Shown: positions 1 through 12,409 of the stretch, one piece after another
Position numbering within the stretch: the first letter of the stretch is position 1
How the letters are laid out: the number at the start of each line of letters is the position of its first letter
NCBI GenBank assembly: GCA_033032175.1
Contig: CM065311.1
Coordinates: 8,735,190 to 8,799,189 of the forward strand
Reading direction: 5' to 3'
Length of the DNA: 64,000 nt
From: Saturnia japonica
Taxonomy: Eukaryota > Arthropoda > Insecta > Lepidoptera > Saturniidae
The notes under the pieces: model-generated
Told to the model about the DNA's origin: nothing
The model's input: the letters and a program-made list of their open reading frames with translations, nothing else
Databases searched by the model: none
Program-made: the position numbers and the translations under genes

Positions 1-1021
1 GACGACCTTGTTAGTATTTGTTTTCTAGCTGTAATAGAAACGAAAGAAGTGAACCGAAAACAGTCGTAAATAGATACCACGCTATTAGTAATTACCTCTT
101 CGCCAATGATTGACTTTTCTTCGACAGTGACAGGCTTTCATGCCGTTTTCCCGTCGTATAACACAATTTCATATGAAAATACTGAACCACCACACAAATA
201 AAATTTGTAACTTTGGTTTTGCAAAGTTTAACCTAATAATAGTTCATCGTACTCTACGTAACCTGCATAAAATCCTCTTGATTTATTTTAGTACCTATAT
301 CGAATTCTAAAAGTGAATTGCTGTAAGATTAAAGTGAAAGTTATGTGTAATATATGAGGCTAAATAATATTGCTCAGCCACTGTCTATTAGGAGGGTTGA
401 GAAACCATCGACCTGCAAACCGCTTTGCTCACAATGGTATGGATAATTAGTGGAAAGTGCAGGATAGGTACGGTTAATTAGTTTATAGCTGACCGCAACT
501 TGAACAAATAGCTACAAGCTATCCTTTATTAAAAACCTTACTACCTCATAATATATCATTTTCTAATTTTATCAAAAGCATAATCTATCAAAACTTTTAT
601 TTGAATAATATAAAACTTTTGAATATAAATGTATTCTTTCATTTATATTTTATAATTTTTTTAATTATTCATTCATTCTTATAATTAATGTATTTAAATT
701 GTATTATATTTTATCATCCCAATCAAACTGTAAAGGGGTAATTCCTGTAGAAGTAGCCTATTTGTGTTAACAGCATGTACAAACTTATTATGAGTTTATT
801 TTGGGTCAACATATTTATTTCGGAATACTTTTAACCTAGACATAAAAGGAAATATAAGAATAGAAATGATAAGAAATATCCACAAAATGACAAAATTGGT
901 TAATAGGAATTTTACAGAAAGTTCTTGAATTACTGTTGGTAACTAATAATTGAAATAGATACACAAAACGGGTTTTGACCATAACTTGATATCAGCATAA
1001 TATGAGATATAACATACTTAC
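1..1021 (-). other. Intron of the PDZ gene (partial)
   Basis: This lies downstream of the donor at 1021/1020 on the minus strand. It is AT-rich and I see no further exon with a convincing acceptor and open frame. The next exon is presumably beyond the left edge. Confidence 0.5.
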
Positions 1022-2767
1022 ACGTTATCTGTGACGTCGATTGTTTCGTCTAATTCACCGATCGTATCAAGGGATGCACCAGAACCATCTTCACGAGTTT
1101 CTGTTGGTGGTGGTGGAGGTGCTGTTGTTGGTCTTGTCAATGTTGGTGTTTCATTACTGACCTCCTTATTATATTGAGGTTTAGGCACAAAATCTATGAG
1201 CCGCGGCAATATTTCTTGCATCGTGTTCTCGTCCAATTTATTAACTGTGTTATTCATTTCCGCTTCAGATCTTTGTAACCAAGTTTCTATGCAATTCTTT
1301 TTGTAGGAGTTAATAAGGTTTCGGGAACCGGTGGAGGGGCCATCTCAGGTATCGGAATAGTTCTCGGCTTCTTCTCACTCGCTGAACGTTCTATTTTTCC
1401 ATTTCTAGGCATCGGTTTAGGTTTTTCTAGTAAAGCTTGATCCAACTTTGTTTTTTTATGCGAATTAGCAACCATCGAATCCAAGCTGCAATTTGCGGAT
1501 CCGAAAATAGTGTTATTGTTATTTTTGTCGTTTGAATGTACTCTTTTTGATATAATGTTTTCTTCCGCATAAAATGTGGGTAATGCTGTTGAGTCGTGAA
1601 TGTTATACCCATTCATAGCAGAGATCTTACTTGATAATTTCAAGTCATTATTTATGTTACCCTGTTTTTCTAGAAACGATTGATTGGTCATATCTTTTAG
1701 AATGTTTGTATCAATATTTTCTATGCAATTTAGTACTTTTTGTATGTCAATTGTCTTAGGTTGCATTGTTGGGGTTGATGGAATGCTGTTTTCTACAGAA
1801 TTTGAAATAGATCCGAGTCTGTCAACGACGGTGGATATAGAACTACCGGTATCATCAGATTCTGCATCTGCTAAAACGAGACATCGCTCCCATTCAGTTG
1901 ACAATAAATCTATATATATTTCGGCTTCAGGAGGTACGACCTTTCCATCTGATAATCTTCTTACTAAGCGTCGTACCTCCTCTGGTGAACCTTTCTTTAA
2001 GTAAGCTATTCCTTCTTTACTTTGACGGTGAATATGGCTATCAAAAGAAGACTTTCTTGATAATTTAGTTCCTGTAGAAATCCCATTATGTTTTCCATTA
2101 ATTATTGATTCTTTTTCACTCAATATATGTTGGTGTCCTTCATTAATATTTTGTTCACCGGCTGAATGAAGAGTTGTTTTATCTTTGAATGAATTTTTCT
2201 TTCCTAATTTTCTAGGTGGTACAGGTGGTGGTAATGCTGTAGGTCTTACAATGTCTGTTGTTGTTCTTATAGTTGAATCTCCCACGTCTGTACCGTTCTG
2301 TAACGTTTCCTCGTCCATTTTGCAATGACGAACTAACAAGGTTAAAGATTCATCGGAGTCTTTCAACCGACGAACACAATCTATTCTGGTTAAATCAGAG
2401 ACAGATACGCCATCAATGGCTAATATTTCATCGCCAGGAATAAGTTTTCCCCAAGGAGCTTGAGCATTTGCCGCAGGACTGTCTTCTGCACATGACTGTA
2501 CAAGCAGTTTTCGAACCTTTTCTGCTGCAGCTGATCCACCTTCAAATTTAGTCCCAATCCAAGGCGTTCGCCTCGAGATCTGTGCACAATGACCTCGGAT
2601 GCTCCTGTTGAAGCACCAACCGTAAGTACTGTGACAAACGACGGATCTTTGACTGTAGGACGGCCTTCGCCAACCGGTACAATGGTGACGAAGTCCTCTG
2701 CGATTGTATCTGTCGCCATGCCGCGAGAAACTCGCGTCACGTGCTCCTTCGGTTACTTCTTTTGAAC
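1022..2767 (-). CDS. PDZ-domain, proline-rich scaffold-type protein, coding exon (3' end outside window)
   Basis: Read on the minus strand, an acceptor (TTCACAG) opens the exon at 2767. A TAA lies in frame upstream, so the first usable ATG is at 2719 (MATDTIAEDF). Residues about 28-125 form a PDZ domain: RGERLGLGL as the ligand-binding loop, then IPGDEILAIDG and the helix region RIDCVRRLK. After it comes a long, Ser-rich, probably disordered tail with PPPVPPRK (a class II SH3 ligand pattern, PxxPxR/K) and APPPPPTE. The exon closes at a good donor (AACGT|GTAAGTATG), so the protein continues left of the window. The frame breaks twice, near 2544-2550 and 1298-1302, each time by one missing base in a homopolymer; apart from these the roughly 566 codons are open. 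Adaptor or scaffold function is inferred from domain type only. I do not recognise the specific gene. It could also be a young pseudogene. Confidence 0.75.
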
Positions 2768-5522
2768 CTGTGAACCAAAAATATTCATAAGTTTGCGTAA
2801 TACATAATAATAGTGAGATAATAGAGAATATATATATAATAGAGAACTCAGCGGAAATAAACTCTCTCCTTCACAATTTGCGCTTGAATAACGAAAAAAG
2901 ATCCAAGACATTAATGTTCGTTACAGCTATTGAAATTATCGTAAGTTGGTGCTCTCACAAACAAATATTATGCTTTCTAGTAAATTGAAATTGTCAGTTT
3001 ACACATAAATCTAGTCAAATCATTAACATTCATACCCATAACGAATATCAGACAATCATGATGGTTGCTCTAACTGGTTAATAGACGTAGGTACTACACC
3101 TACTTCCTGCTCACGATCACTCCAAACTTTCATTGATCGATATGAAAGTATAACGAGCGTGTTTGAGAACGCATTGACCACAAACAGTCGCATCATTGAA
3201 GCGAACAAGATGTAGGTTAGTGGCACCGGAGGCAGTGCATGCGTTTTAGATGGTATTCTCAGAGAATTTAAACATTAGCATATGGCCGGGGGCTACAACC
3301 CGTTAATCTAGAGACACGTTCTGTTCTAAAGGGTTAGAATTCTCAAGACATTAAAAATATTTCCAGAGAAAGTTATTTCATAATATGTTTTCAATATTTA
3401 AATTTATAGTCGAAGAAAAATGCTAAATAGTGTAATGTAATTTAATGTTTAAAAAATATTACCTACCTATTCTTTTTATTATAAATCAACGAAACTGTGC
3501 GGAGGATATTACTTCAAGATACACAAACTTTTTGGAGCTTACAAGGCACAGCCGAAATGAAAGTTATTAAATACTGATTCACCAAGTTTTAATAAAATTT
3601 CATTCAAAATACAGCCTCGTACCTTCCCAGCATTGAGTTTTAAATGAAATAACAAATAACTTGCTCGTAATACTCTGAAACATTTTAGTGTTTCTTAAAA
3701 AAAACTTTTATTTTTAGTTGATATTTATTATTTACTCAAAAAAGATCTCTGTGGACAAAACTCTCCATTAAAAAAAATCAAAAATGCTATACCAATATAG
3801 AAGGAAATAATTATGTATCTATTATTAAATATATTAGTGGTATAACAAATATCATTTGGTTTGAACCGTGAAATAAATTTACAGAATAAACTTCTTCGAA
3901 AACAGAATTGAGCCGAACCTAAGTCACAAATACGGAATGTGAAGAAAAAGCGCACCTTTTTGAATAAATGGAAAACACAACGTAACCCTCCAGATACTGA
4001 GTACATTACAGCCACCTGTAATAAAATACAGAATATATACTTCGTTCGAGACATTCCATTTTATATCGAAAGGAGTACCTACTATTTTCTGAATGTGGTA
4101 ACGTGGTAAATATCAACGGTTTGATATTTAGAAACAATGAAGTATATAATATTATTAATATTATACTTTCTTAGATAAACAGACACTTGATTTTAAATTG
4201 CCTTTACTTGACACTAAGCATTCTAGATATAATATAAACACTTCAGGCGTATAATTAAAATTAGTAATTTATATTCATTAAAAACTCACTTGCTTTCATT
4301 ACATTAAACGACAAACTATTAATGTAGTTTATTTTTCTATAATTCATATTACATAAAAATTATATATAATTTCATACAATTTTTCAACATCATGACACAT
4401 TTCTATTTTATTATTAGGTAGATACTTATTATATTTCATAATAAGATATTGTGATGTTAGTTTACAATAATTTTATATTGGCCTGAGTATAGTGAGGACA
4501 TGTAAAAAGTTTGAATTAGAATTATTAATTGTTTTTTTTAATTATGTGTAGTAAAATAATGTGTGTTATAAAAATGGTGTGTAATAATCGCGCTGTTTGT
4601 GATGCCTTTATTAAATAAATAAACATAAGTAGTTTAATTAATGAGAAACATAATACTACAAGTAAATATTTACTAACTAATGAACAAAAAGCAATACCCA
4701 GATTTAGAAAACAAATCTTCCATTGTTACATTTTTACTCTTTTCGGGTAAGAACATAAACGCATTATTATTGAATGCAAAAATTCTACCGTCTGCACTTA
4801 TTATTTGATAAGACATCATTTACTAGTTATAATTCAATAGAAGAAACAGTATAACCTTGGCTCATATGGCTGAATTGAAATGATTCAAGAACAGTAAATA
4901 TTGTCCGTAGTTAGCTTTTTCGTTTCCCTACGTAACTGGCTAAATTAAACAAAGAAAAGTTGCTGCATCCCATATGGTATTGTTCAACGATATCTCATAA
5001 TTGAATCTTTACGTCGTGACCTACAAATACAGAAGAGGTTTCTGTACGTATTATTTAAACGAGCAGCGAGCGGAATGTTGATTTGGAAAAATGAAAATAA
5101 ACCGTACGAGCGAAGAGACGTCGTATGCGGAGTGTTGAATGCGTACCGTTATTTAAAGTAGATAGCTTAGCGTGTGCCTGTCTAATATCAGCCCGCATAA
5201 TCCATTCATAATACTGTACTACTAACAATGTTATGAATATTCATAATATTTTCGACACGACGGTAATCTGGCGTAAGTGTCTTGTTTTGTATTAAGCTTT
5301 TTGAATATCGTCGATTACTCGGTGTATGCACAAGTGGGTGATAAGTACTTTATGAAATAGCAACGGTGCTCGTGCTAATTGATTAGCGGTCGATAGTTTG
5401 TGAGAACCAGTATTGAATAAGCGTTAGTCCAATAAGTAATTGCTGCTAATATCCTAAACCAATTTATGGTACAGCATCATATTTCATATATTTACCGTTA
5501 AATAATATTAATTCATTATTGA
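2768..5522. other. Non-coding, AT-rich; probable 5' intron of the PDZ gene
   Basis: There is no open frame with coding character. Because the PDZ exon begins at a splice acceptor and carries a short stretch of 5' UTR, at least one upstream non-coding exon must exist to the right, so this stretch is probably intron. No recognisable repeat was seen. Confidence 0.4.
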
Positions 5523-6052
5523 TCTATACAATTAATAAAATGTAAGTGTCTGTCTGTAGTATCAAAATAACAGCTTTTTACTAAATGAAAATGATAAATA
5601 AATAAATAATATATCAGATACCTGTAACAAAAAACCCATTTATTCAAATTATTGTATGTCTGTCTCTTTGTTCCGGGTAATCTCCGAAACGGTTGGACCG
5701 ATTTTGACGAGATTTTCACTGTTAGATAGCTGATGTTATAACGAGTAACTTAGGTTACTTTTATTTCAGAAAAATGCTTAGGGTCCCACGCAAATAAAAA
5801 AAACTGCGCATGGTGAATGAATTCGGGTGCTTTAATGGCTTACGCTAAGTAAACCATAAGAGATAGAGCAAATTAACGTACTACATAGTTATAGGCATTA
5901 AAAGGACCTACAAAAAAGTCCGGGAGAGTATATCTATCTTCTAAGGAACACCTACAATAAGCATTTTTGTCTTTAAAATAGCCGGGAGCGGGGGAGCAAA
6001 ATTCGCGCGGGCATTCTGTAGTGCACGTGAGCGAAGCCACGGGCACAGCTAG
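5523..6052 (+). mobile_element. Non-autonomous Helitron-like element, family 1, copy 1
   Basis: It starts TCTATACAATTAATAAAAT and ends GCCACGGGCACAGCTAG. The flanking bases are A and T, the canonical Helitron insertion (A|TC...CTAG|T). The 530 bp carry no protein. Copies of the same family lie at 13748-14263 (minus), 57867-58403 (plus) and, 5'-truncated, 11409-11876 (minus). Helitrons move by rolling-circle replication using a Rep/helicase supplied in trans. Confidence 0.75.
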
Positions 6053-6913
6053 TATTAAATAAATGTGGTGTAAGTTCCTCTGAACAATTTAGAACGGTAT
6101 GTTGTTCATGCATTACAAACTAGCTATAGATACCTACTCATTATTTTATTATTATTATTATCAATATATAAATAACACACTTGGTAGATAGATTTAGTCT
6201 ATTCGAAGTCTTTCAATATCTTTTATTAGTAAAAAAACAACAATCATCAATAAAATCTCTAAAATATTCATAGGTACAGACTAACATCCTGCGTTAAATA
6301 TTTCGTAAGAAATAGTCACTAGTAATTCAAGAAGTTTCACTTCGAACGTGTTTTTTCTTTAGTTAATAACAAAATGCCACTGACCTCAGAACATTCGTTT
6401 GGTTGTTATGTTATGGTTTCCTTTTAGAATAAATGAGCAAATTATATATAATTTTAAATTTACATAGGTAATTTAATCTTTTATATTACTATTGACATAC
6501 CATTGAAATTGAAATTGTATTTCAATTTCGGTAATTGTACTTACTAAATAAAAAAACAAAACCGTTTTAATAAGTCTCGATAATTAAGAGCCAGTGCGTT
6601 TAGTCGTCATGTTTTGGCTTGAGCTCAAAGGTAACCAAACCCTACAATGAGCCTTGGCTCGTATATTAATAAAGAATTTTGCTAGTGCTTGGTTGGCTAG
6701 CTACCATGAAACTAAAATCTGTCGCCAAACTCCTATCGATATGCTCCAATACTTTCCACATATGCATTTGCGAACCACTCACCAATACCTATACATTAAG
6801 ACTACGTCAGGTGTATCAACAGTCTTCAGACACGCTGTCATATAAGCATCAGCTATAATATATGGTCAAACAATGACCGTTACACATAAATAAACTTTAT
6901 TATTAAGCATTTG
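6053..6913. other. Non-coding spacer
   Basis: AT-rich sequence without a supported gene. A 63-codon open frame at 6654-6845 has no family resemblance and is treated as chance. Confidence 0.4.
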
Positions 6914-8668
6914 GTAGTCAAAATCTGTTATAACGACATAGAAGGGACTGCTCATATTTAGTCGTAAAAACCGATAGTCGTAAAAACCAGTGATGTTTAA
7001 TGTGTATCGTGCAAGTACAAACAAATCGATAGGGAATTATTGGAAAAATATATTTATTCAACTATGTACATTTTGTTTATTACACATAAGTACAATGCAT
7101 ATTATTTTTCTGTGAGCATAAAATCTGTAATTTCGGTCTGTTTGGAACACTTCTGTTGTGCATAGATATTTTGTAATTCACGTTGGATTTTAATTAACGT
7201 ATCGTCATAATTGGTGTGGATATGGTACTGTTCATTAAAAAGAACAATCTTTCTTAATACACTAACAGCATTGATAACATCATTCAAAGTTGGTACAGTA
7301 AATTGTTCTTCAGAGTCTTCCTGTTCGTCATCTTCCTCTTGAAAATCTCGTACAATATCATCTAACACAAGTTTAATGCATTTTAGATCAGTAACAGCCG
7401 GATGAGCAGGACAGTTATCAACCAAAAGTAGAACTTTCTGTTTGTTTCCTTTCAATTCAGCGTCCGTTTCTTAACCATCTCTCAAAAATGTCCGATGTCA
7501 TCTATGACTTCACATTGTTTTCATACGTTACCGGCAGTGAGTGTATGTTTTTAAAGCATCTTGGTTTCTTAGATTTGCCAATAACTAAAAGCTTTCTTTT
7601 ACAGGATCCTGTCATATTTGCTGCAACCATGATCGTTAATCTTGTCTTAGACATTTTTCCTCCCGAACAATTCTCTCCTTTGAACTTTAAAGTCTTGTCT
7701 GGTTTCATATTGTAAAAAAGTCCAGTTTTGTCTGCGTTAAAATTTTCATCTGGTCCGTAGCCTTCGAATAATGTAGGTCACTTTTGCGTTATCCATTCTT
7801 CTACCTTCCTTATCAACACTAGTAGCTTCACCACTCATTTTCCCGCCGACAATACCGTGCCGAGCCCGGAAACGTTGAATCCAACTAGACGAGCAAACGA
7901 AATCTTCGTCAAAACGTTGAGCAAAATCGTTAGCTTTTTGTTGAAGAATCGGTCCGTTTATTGGCACATTATTAGCCCTTTGATATTTAAACCACTTTAA
8001 CAAAGCTTCCTCAATATTCGTATGCTTCGTTGTTCTGGCTCGTTTCATGTTCAAAAAATTATTGTCATACAGCGTTTGAATTTTTTCTCGCTCTTTCAAA
8101 ATGGTTGAAATTGTCGAGTGTGATACACTATATTCCTTTGCTAAGTCTTTGTTTGAAATTCCGCTCTCTAGCTTGGATATAATACGCGATTTTTCTTCAA
8201 TATTAATTTGATTTCTTTTTCTTTGCGACATTTTGAAAGTTTCACGAATAACTCCACAAAGTTTTGGTGCGTCTTGTGTATAGATAAGTAACAAACTAAC
8301 TGAAGAGATATGAAGAAGCGGGCTTTGACTCTACTGCATGCACGTGTTTTGTTTCTAAGAATTAGAAAAGACCCTACACTAAACTAAATCCTATTGTTTT
8401 CTTTCCTGATTTTAATAGCCATTGAAGACAAATGTGGATACCTATTCAAATTGTTTACAATACAGCTTAGCCGGTCGTTCTAACAGATCTAATTCTCCGA
8501 AATATTAGTTAAATGTGGTCGTTTTATGAGGTATGTCGTTATTAGCAATGTCGTATAAAGCAATGTTTTTAATAAGGCGGTCATATAGTATTCAGCCGGG
8601 ACCTTTGTTCTAGGTTATTATAACCGGCATGTTGTTCTAAACGATGTCGCAGTAAACGGTTTTGACTG
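6914..8668 (-). mobile_element. Tigger/pogo-like DNA transposon, copy 1, internally deleted
   Basis: Terminal inverted repeats (CAGTCAAAA...) mark both ends. The right end is followed by TA at 8669-8670; the left end has mutated to TAGTCAAAA and its TA is unclear. The transposase reads on the minus strand from the ATG at 8231 (MSQRKRNQINIEEKSR). It shows an N-terminal helix-turn-helix like pogo/CENP-B, then a second DNA-binding region, then pieces of the DDE catalytic domain including LLVDNCPAHP. Compared with the sister copy at 9233-11375, about 390 bp are missing near 7365, removing the third catalytic Asp region. There is also a frame break near 7740-7800. The copy cannot encode an active transposase. 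Confidence 0.85.
7102..8231 (-). pseudogene. Degenerate Tigger-like transposase (copy 1)
   Basis: The N-terminal 160 or so residues are intact (helix-turn-helix, then WIQRFRARHGIVGGKMSGE). After a frame break the catalytic fragment resumes with KPDKTLKFKGENCSGGK and VAANMTGSCKRKLLVIGKSK. After a second break comes LLVDNCPAHPAVTDLKCIK, fused directly to the acidic C-terminal segment (EEDDEQEDSEEQF) by deletion. The stretch after the second catalytic Asp, normally ending in a LQPMDQG-type motif, is absent. Confidence 0.8.
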
Positions 8669-8670
8669 TA

Positions 8671-9230
8671 ATCACATCACAGTAGCTCTATTTGGTACAT
8701 TGCATTTCGAGATCAAAAAATTTCTCCAAATAGCAAATTCGCAATATAATTTTCGCCGTGATAAATCTATGTAACGGAATTCAACTTCAACCAAAATAGG
8801 GTAAACTTATCACCCACCCTAATTCCGCTTACCAACAACAATTCCACTAGTTGTTCTTTTTATCACTACCGGTAGTAAACACAGACATAATAAAATAACA
8901 AAGATAAGTGGATATCCATGATTAACTAGAGCAAACAAGGTAAATGCACTTTTAATATGTATATAGTGCAGGTGACTGTAACACATCGCTTATCAGATAT
9001 TTAAATATTCTTATCATTTTGCATAGTTGTTCTCTTTATCATCTCGAGCCGATTCCTAACTAATTAACTCTAAGTGGGTACGAACTAACGTAAGATACGT
9101 TTTTAATTAGTGTTTATTGTGATTCGTTAAAAATGATTCATTGCAAGCAAGCATGAAGGGCACCCGCAAAATATTATTTATTTATACTTTTGATACACGA
9201 GTACTAGATATATATTTTATCGAGTATATA
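8671..9230. other. Spacer between the two inverted Tigger-like elements
   Basis: About 560 bp of AT-rich unique-looking sequence separate the 5' ends of the two transposon copies. No coding frame or further repeat was recognised. Confidence 0.5.
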
Positions 9231-9232
9231 TA

Positions 9233-11375
9233 CAGTCAAAACCGTTTACTGGGACATCGTTTAGAACAACATGCCGGTTATAATAACCTAGAACAAAGGT
9301 CCCGGCTGAATGCTATATGACCGCCTTATTAAAAACATTGCTTTATACGACATTGCTAATAACGACATACCTCATAAAACGACCACATTTAACTAATATT
9401 TCGGAGAATTAGATCTATTAGAACGACCGGCTAAGTTGTATTGTAAACAATTTGAATAGGTATCCACATTTGTCTTCAATGGCTATTAAAATCAGGAAAG
9501 AAAACAATAGGATTTAGTTTAGTGTAGGGTCTTTTTTAATTCTTAGAAACAAAACACGTGCATGCAGTAGTAGAGTCAAAGCCCGCTTCTTCATATCTCT
9601 TCAGTTAGTTTGTTACTTATCTATACACAAGACGCACCAAAACTTTGTGGAGTTATTCGTGAAACTTTCAAAATGTCGCAAAGAAAAAGAAAACAAATTA
9701 ATATTGAAGAAAAATCGCGTATTATATCCAAGCTAGAGAGCGGAATTTCAAACAAAGACTTAGCAAAGGAATATAGTGTACCACACTCGACAATTTCAAC
9801 CATTTGGAAAGAGCGAGAAAAAATCCAAACGCTTTATGACAATAATTTTTTGAACATGAAACGAGCCAGAACAACGAAGAATACGAATATTGAGGAAGCT
9901 TAGTTAAAGTGGTTTAAATATCAAAGGGCTAATAATGTGCCAATAAATGGACCGATTCTTCAACAAAAAGCTAACGATTTTGCTCAACGTTTTGGCGAAG
10001 ATTTTGTTTGCTCATCTAGTTAGATTCAACGTTTCCGGGCTCGGCACGGTATTGTCGGCGGGAAAATGAGTGGTGAAGCTGCTAGTGTTGATAAGGATAC
10101 TGTAGAAGAATGGATAACGCAAAAGTGACCTACATTATTCGAACGAAGGCTACGGACCAGATGAAATTTTGAACGCAGACGAAACTGGACTTTTTTACAA
10201 TATGAAACCAGACAAGACTTTAAAGTTCAAAGGAGAGAATTGTTCGGGAGGAAAAATGTCTAAGACAAGATTAACGATCATGGTTGCAGCAAATATGACA
10301 GGATCCTGTAAAAGAAAGCTTTTAGTTATTGGCAAATCTAAGAAACCAAGATGCTTTAAAAACATACACTCACTGCCGGTAACGTATGAAAACAATGTGA
10401 AGTCATAGATGACATCGGACATTTTTGAGAGATGGTTAAGAAACTGGGACGCTGAATGGAAAGGAAACAAACAGAAAGTTCTACTTTTGGTTGATAACTG
10501 TCCTGCTCATCCGGCTGTTACTAATCTAAAATGCATTATACTTGTGTTCTTACCACCAAATGTTACATCTGTATTGCAACCAATGGGCCAAGGTGTAATA
10601 AGATGTTTAAAATCTCACTATAGAAGACTGCAAGTGTTTAAGTTAATACAAAACCTTGACAGTAGCGACCAAAAAAGCTTTACGGTTCTTGATGATATCA
10701 GAAGCATGGAATAACGTTTCACAAAACACTATAGCTAACTGCTTTAAACATGCTGGTTTTAAAGACCTCTTAACAATAACCTCAGATGATGTGACTGATA
10801 ATGATGGAGAGGACAATATTTCTCTTGCTCAATTAGCCCAAAATTTACGACCTGCTTTATCTACTACTGAAACAGCAGAGTTCATTGATGTAGATAACTC
10901 TATTGCAATTTTCACACGAGCTACGGAAGATGATATTGTACGAGATGTTCAAGAGGAAGATGACGAACAGGAAGACTCTGAAGAACAATTTACTGTACCA
11001 TCATTGAATGATGGTATCAATGCGGTTAGTGTATTAAGAAAGATTGTTCTTTTTAATGAACAGTACCATATCCACACCAATTATGACGATACGTTAATTA
11101 AAATCCAACGTGAATTACAAAATATCTATGCACAACAGAAGTGTTCCAAACAGACCGAAATTACAGATTTTATGCTCACAGAAAAATAATATGCATTGTA
11201 CTTATGTGTAATAAACAAAATGTACATAGTTGAATAAATATATTTTTCCAATAATTCCCTATCGATTTGTTTGTACTTGCACGATACACATTAAACATCA
11301 CCGGTTGTTACGACTATCGGTTTTACGACTGAATATGAGCAGTCCTTTCGATGTCGTTATAACAGATTTTGACTG
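9233..11375 (+). mobile_element. Tigger/pogo-like DNA transposon, copy 2, nearly full length but dead
   Basis: The element runs CAGTCAAAACCGTTTACTG ... ACAGATTTTGACTG and is flanked on both sides by TA (in TATATA), the usual Tc1/mariner/pogo target duplication. Its 2143 bp match copy 1 over nearly all shared sequence, in the opposite orientation. The short ends plus subterminal repeats and a single transposase frame fit a Tigger-type element. In-frame stops and one frame break inactivate it. Confidence 0.88.
9673..11189 (+). pseudogene. Tigger-like transposase with stops and a lost catalytic Asp (copy 2)
   Basis: The frame starts MSQRKRKQINIEEKSR (helix-turn-helix DNA-binding). Stops interrupt it at about 9901, 10021 and 10406, and the frame shifts near 10130 and again between about 10650 and 10715. 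First catalytic Asp: NADETGLFYN. Second: LLVDNCPAHP. The third should sit in LQPMDQG but reads LQPMGQG, an Asp-to-Gly change from one base. The C-terminus is acidic (EEDDEQEDSEEQF) and ends QTEITDFMLTEK. Such enzymes cut and paste their own element. Confidence 0.85.
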
Positions 11376-11408
11376 TATATATAACAGACTTCTGTATTTT
11401 ATATTTTA

Positions 11409-11876
11409 CTAGCTGTGCCCCCGGCTCCGCTCACGTGGACTACAGACTGCCGTCGGTCGAGCATACGAGCGAATTGCGCTGCCCCTGTTCCCACCCAGGG
11501 TGGTCGCCCGCCGGTTATTTTAAATAGGAAAAAGTGCTTATATATTGTGGGTGATCCTTAGAAGGTAGACATATACTATCACTGACTTTTTGTAAATCTT
11601 TTTAAGATCTATAATTATGTAGTACTTTAATTTGACACATCTCTTATGGTTTACTCAGCGTAAGCCATTTTAAATATAAGCGCACCGGTTGAGTCTTTAT
11701 TCCGAATTCATTTGACATTATCGTACATATATTACTTTGTCTTACAAAATATATCCTATGACCTGGTCAGATAACATAGCTCTGAACAAAAAAACATGTA
11801 TATCGGATAAGTGGTTCTCGCGGGACAAGAACATAAACGGACAGACAGACAGAGAGACGTTGAGTTTTATCATATA
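11409..11876 (-). mobile_element. Helitron-like element, family 1 related, 5' end missing
   Basis: On the minus strand the 3' end reads GAGCCGGGGGCACAGCTAG. It resembles the family-1 copies internally (TTTAAAATGGCTTACGCTGAG and the CAGACAGAC tract) but lacks the typical TCTATACAATT start. Instead it abuts the next Helitron-like element directly, so it was probably truncated or interrupted there. Confidence 0.55.
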
Positions 11877-12401
11877 CTAACTGTGCCCCGCGGTTTCACC
11901 CGCATATAATTTAGAAGAAATCACTGATTGATGATTTATAAATACTTCAGTATAAGACTATATTTTATCGGGCAACCAGATGGTCACATCGCGGCATCGC
12001 ACGGTTCGTTCGCGCCGCTACTACTATAAACATAGACCCGAGCCGATTGTTGAATTATTTTAATTTTGCATTATCTCTCAAACTATACGTCCAAATAACA
12101 TTCTATAAAAGACGAAGTTTATCTTCATTAAATTATCTTTATGATGAAGTAATTTTTTTTCGTAAGGATTAATAAGCCATGCTTTAAAATTATGCTCATA
12201 AACTAATTTTTAATCTTCAACTAAAAATAATTACAAAATGCCTTATTGTGGCTTATGTATAAGAGATAGATATACGCTTTCCCCGACTTTTTTTAGATAT
12301 ACAAAGAACACACCCTCCAAGTTTCACGTCTCTACGATCAGCGGTTTAGGCTGTGCGTTGATCCGTCAGTCATTCAGGACAAAGTATTTTATATGTATAG
12401 A
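11877..12401 (-). mobile_element. Non-autonomous Helitron-like element, family 3
   Basis: On the minus strand it starts TCTATACATATAAAATAC, preceded by A, and ends CGGGGCACAGTTAG followed by T. The GTGAAACCGCGGGGCACAG tail is shared with copies at 32261-32913 and 53337-53660. No protein is encoded. Confidence 0.6.
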
Positions 12402-12409
12402 TATAGAAT

